From contig JAHDCE010000227.1 of assembly GCA_020630045.1 (NCBI GenBank), positions 1-6,862 on the forward strand: a stretch of DNA of 6,862 nt, read 5' to 3'. A program made the translations under genes and the position numbers. The stretch is from Saprospiraceae bacterium (GTDB taxonomy: Bacteria; Bacteroidota; Bacteroidia; Chitinophagales; Saprospiraceae). The notes beneath the pieces were generated by a model. It was not told the origin of the DNA and did not search any database. It worked only from the letters and a program-made list of their open reading frames with translations. Below are positions 6,032-6,862 of this stretch, piece after piece; position 1 is the stretch's first letter; each line of letters opens with the position of its first letter.

Positions 6032-6796
6032 ATGATGAAAATAAATAGAAGAATGATAAATAAGATATTGGCATGGCTCTTATTGCTGATTTTATTTTCC
6101 TGCTCTTCTCCATCTACAAAAGACCCCGAATTAATAATTGCCGCCGCTTCCAATACCCAATTCGCCCTAGCAGAAATTACCGAAAGGTTTACCGAAAAAA
6201 CAGGTGTCGAATGTCAGTTGATATTGGGCTCTTCTGGCAAACTAACCGCTCAGATTCGACAAGGTGCCCCCTTCGATATTTTTCTTTCGGCGGATATGAA
6301 ATATCCCGATGCTTTATTTGGTGAAGGTTTCGGAAAAGAACGCCCTGGCATTTATGCATACGGAAAATTAGTTCTATGGACAAAAGATGAAAATCTCGAA
6401 CCGTCCCTTCTGAACTTGGAAGACAGCAGAATTCGACACATCGCCTTTGCCAATCCTGATACTGCCCCTTACGGGAAAGCCGCCATGCAAGTATTGCGGA
6501 CATATGGATGGCATGACAAATTGAAACATAAATTCGTCTTCGGAGAAAGCATTTCTCAAGTCAATCATTTTGTTGATAAAAAAGCTGCTGAAATTGGATT
6601 CACCGCACTTGCGGTTATTCAGGGACTTCCCGAACAAAAACAAGGGAAATGGGAAGAACTTCCTCCCACATCCTATTCGCCCATCGCCCAAGGAGCGGTC
6701 ATCGTCCATGAAACCGAAAAAGCGGAACTGTTTTACCGTTTTTTGTTTTCAAAGGAAGGACAGGATATTCTCAAAAAGTACGGATATTCGATATGA
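6032..6796 (+). CDS. modA: Molybdate/tungstate ABC transporter substrate-binding lipoprotein, ModA family
   Basis: This 254-aa protein should capture molybdate or tungstate in the periplasm and deliver it to a ModBC-type transporter. Residues 1-23 are a lipoprotein signal peptide with the lipobox LFSC. C24 would be lipidated and is followed by serines. Family motifs appear in order: LIIAAASNTQFALAEI (S40, a predicted oxyanion ligand), LILGSSGKLTAQI (S67/S68), QGAPFDIFLSADMKYPDAL (77-95) and NPDTAPYGKAAMQVL (141-155). The EIGFTALAVIQG stretch (187-198) resembles the GFVALSQ variant of ModA rather than the tyrosine-containing E. coli form. Length is normal for the family. A second ATG at 6035 is almost as good a start, and an upstream TTG at 6023 is unlikely. 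No modB or modC is visible before the window ends. Selectivity for molybdate over tungstate cannot be read from the sequence. Confidence 0.92.
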   Translation: MMKINRRMINKILAWLLLLILFSCSSPSTKDPELIIAAASNTQFALAEITERFTEKTGVECQLILGSSGKLTAQIRQGAPFDIFLSADMKYPDALFGEGFGKERPGIYAYGKLVLWTKDENLEPSLLNLEDSRIRHIAFANPDTAPYGKAAMQVLRTYGWHDKLKHKFVFGESISQVNHFVDKKAAEIGFTALAVIQGLPEQKQGKWEELPPTSYSPIAQGAVIVHETEKAELFYRFLFSKEGQDILKKYGYSI

Positions 6797-6812
6797 ACTA
6801 ACTTTATCTCTA

Positions 6813-6862
6813 ATGGGAATAAAATTTGAAAAAGTAGCTTTCTTTTGCATCCTTGCCTTGAC
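6813..6862 (+). CDS. Probable start of an exported protein (cut by window edge)
   Basis: An ATG at 6813, 16 nt after the modA-like stop codon, opens 16 codons that read MGIKFEKVAFFCILAL before the window ends. Lysines followed by a hydrophobic run look like the beginning of a signal peptide or first membrane helix. Spacing and strand suggest one operon with the modA-like gene. With so little sequence, the product cannot be named. ModB is possible but is not specifically supported, and an outer-membrane or periplasmic protein fits as well. Confidence 0.4.
   Translation, partial: MGIKFEKVAFFCILAL

Noticed and set aside
5950..6153. 68-residue N-terminal extension of the barrel protein
   Set aside because: It would overlap the divergent modA-like gene and bury a good signal peptide in the middle of the protein. 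The ATG at 5949 explains the sequence better.
6189..6709. Minus-strand open frames across the modA-like gene
   Set aside because: They are antisense shadows of a gene with clear ModA motifs, and they have no signal, domain or start context of their own.

Overview
This 6,862-base window appears to come from a member of the Bacteroidota, perhaps a Saprospiria-, Cytophagia- or Flavobacteriia-like marine or environmental lineage. The evidence is a secreted protein of the kind usually exported by the type IX secretion system, a LytS-type histidine kinase fused to a periplasmic beta-propeller, a PorT-like outer-membrane barrel, AT-rich DNA, and start codons that mostly lack a Shine-Dalgarno sequence. 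No rRNA, tRNA, CRISPR array or transposase gene was seen.

Layout. (1) Positions 1-1043, minus strand: the N-terminal 347 codons of a secreted, probably large, surface or adhesin-like protein that runs off the left edge. (2) Positions 1044-1571: a gene-free stretch between divergent genes, unusually rich in inverted repeats. I see three consecutive imperfect stem-loops (1060-1138, 1153-1325, 1334-1500), a perfect 22-bp palindrome, and a possible promoter with a 21-bp-phased direct repeat ahead of the next gene. (3) Positions 1572-5277, plus strand: a two-gene two-component operon. It encodes a LytTR-family response regulator and, overlapping it by 32 nt, a 995-aa membrane histidine kinase with a propeller sensor, a Y_Y_Y domain, one transmembrane helix, and His_kinase and HATPase modules. 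(4) Positions 5281-5949, minus strand: a 222-aa outer-membrane beta-barrel protein that converges on the kinase gene with only 3 bp between the stop codons. (5) Positions 6032-6796, plus strand: a ModA-like molybdate/tungstate-binding lipoprotein, divergent from the barrel gene across 82 bp. (6) Positions 6813-6862, plus strand: the probable start of another exported protein, cut by the right edge.

How the genes work together. The kinase and regulator almost certainly form one signalling pair: periplasmic sensing, phosphotransfer to Asp54 of the regulator, and DNA binding through LytTR. Its target cannot be read from the window. The divergent barrel and modA genes share an intergenic region and may be co-regulated, but that is inference. 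The most unusual part of the window is the structured intergenic region 1060-1500. It may be a mobile-element remnant of the MITE/REP type, a structured leader, or both.
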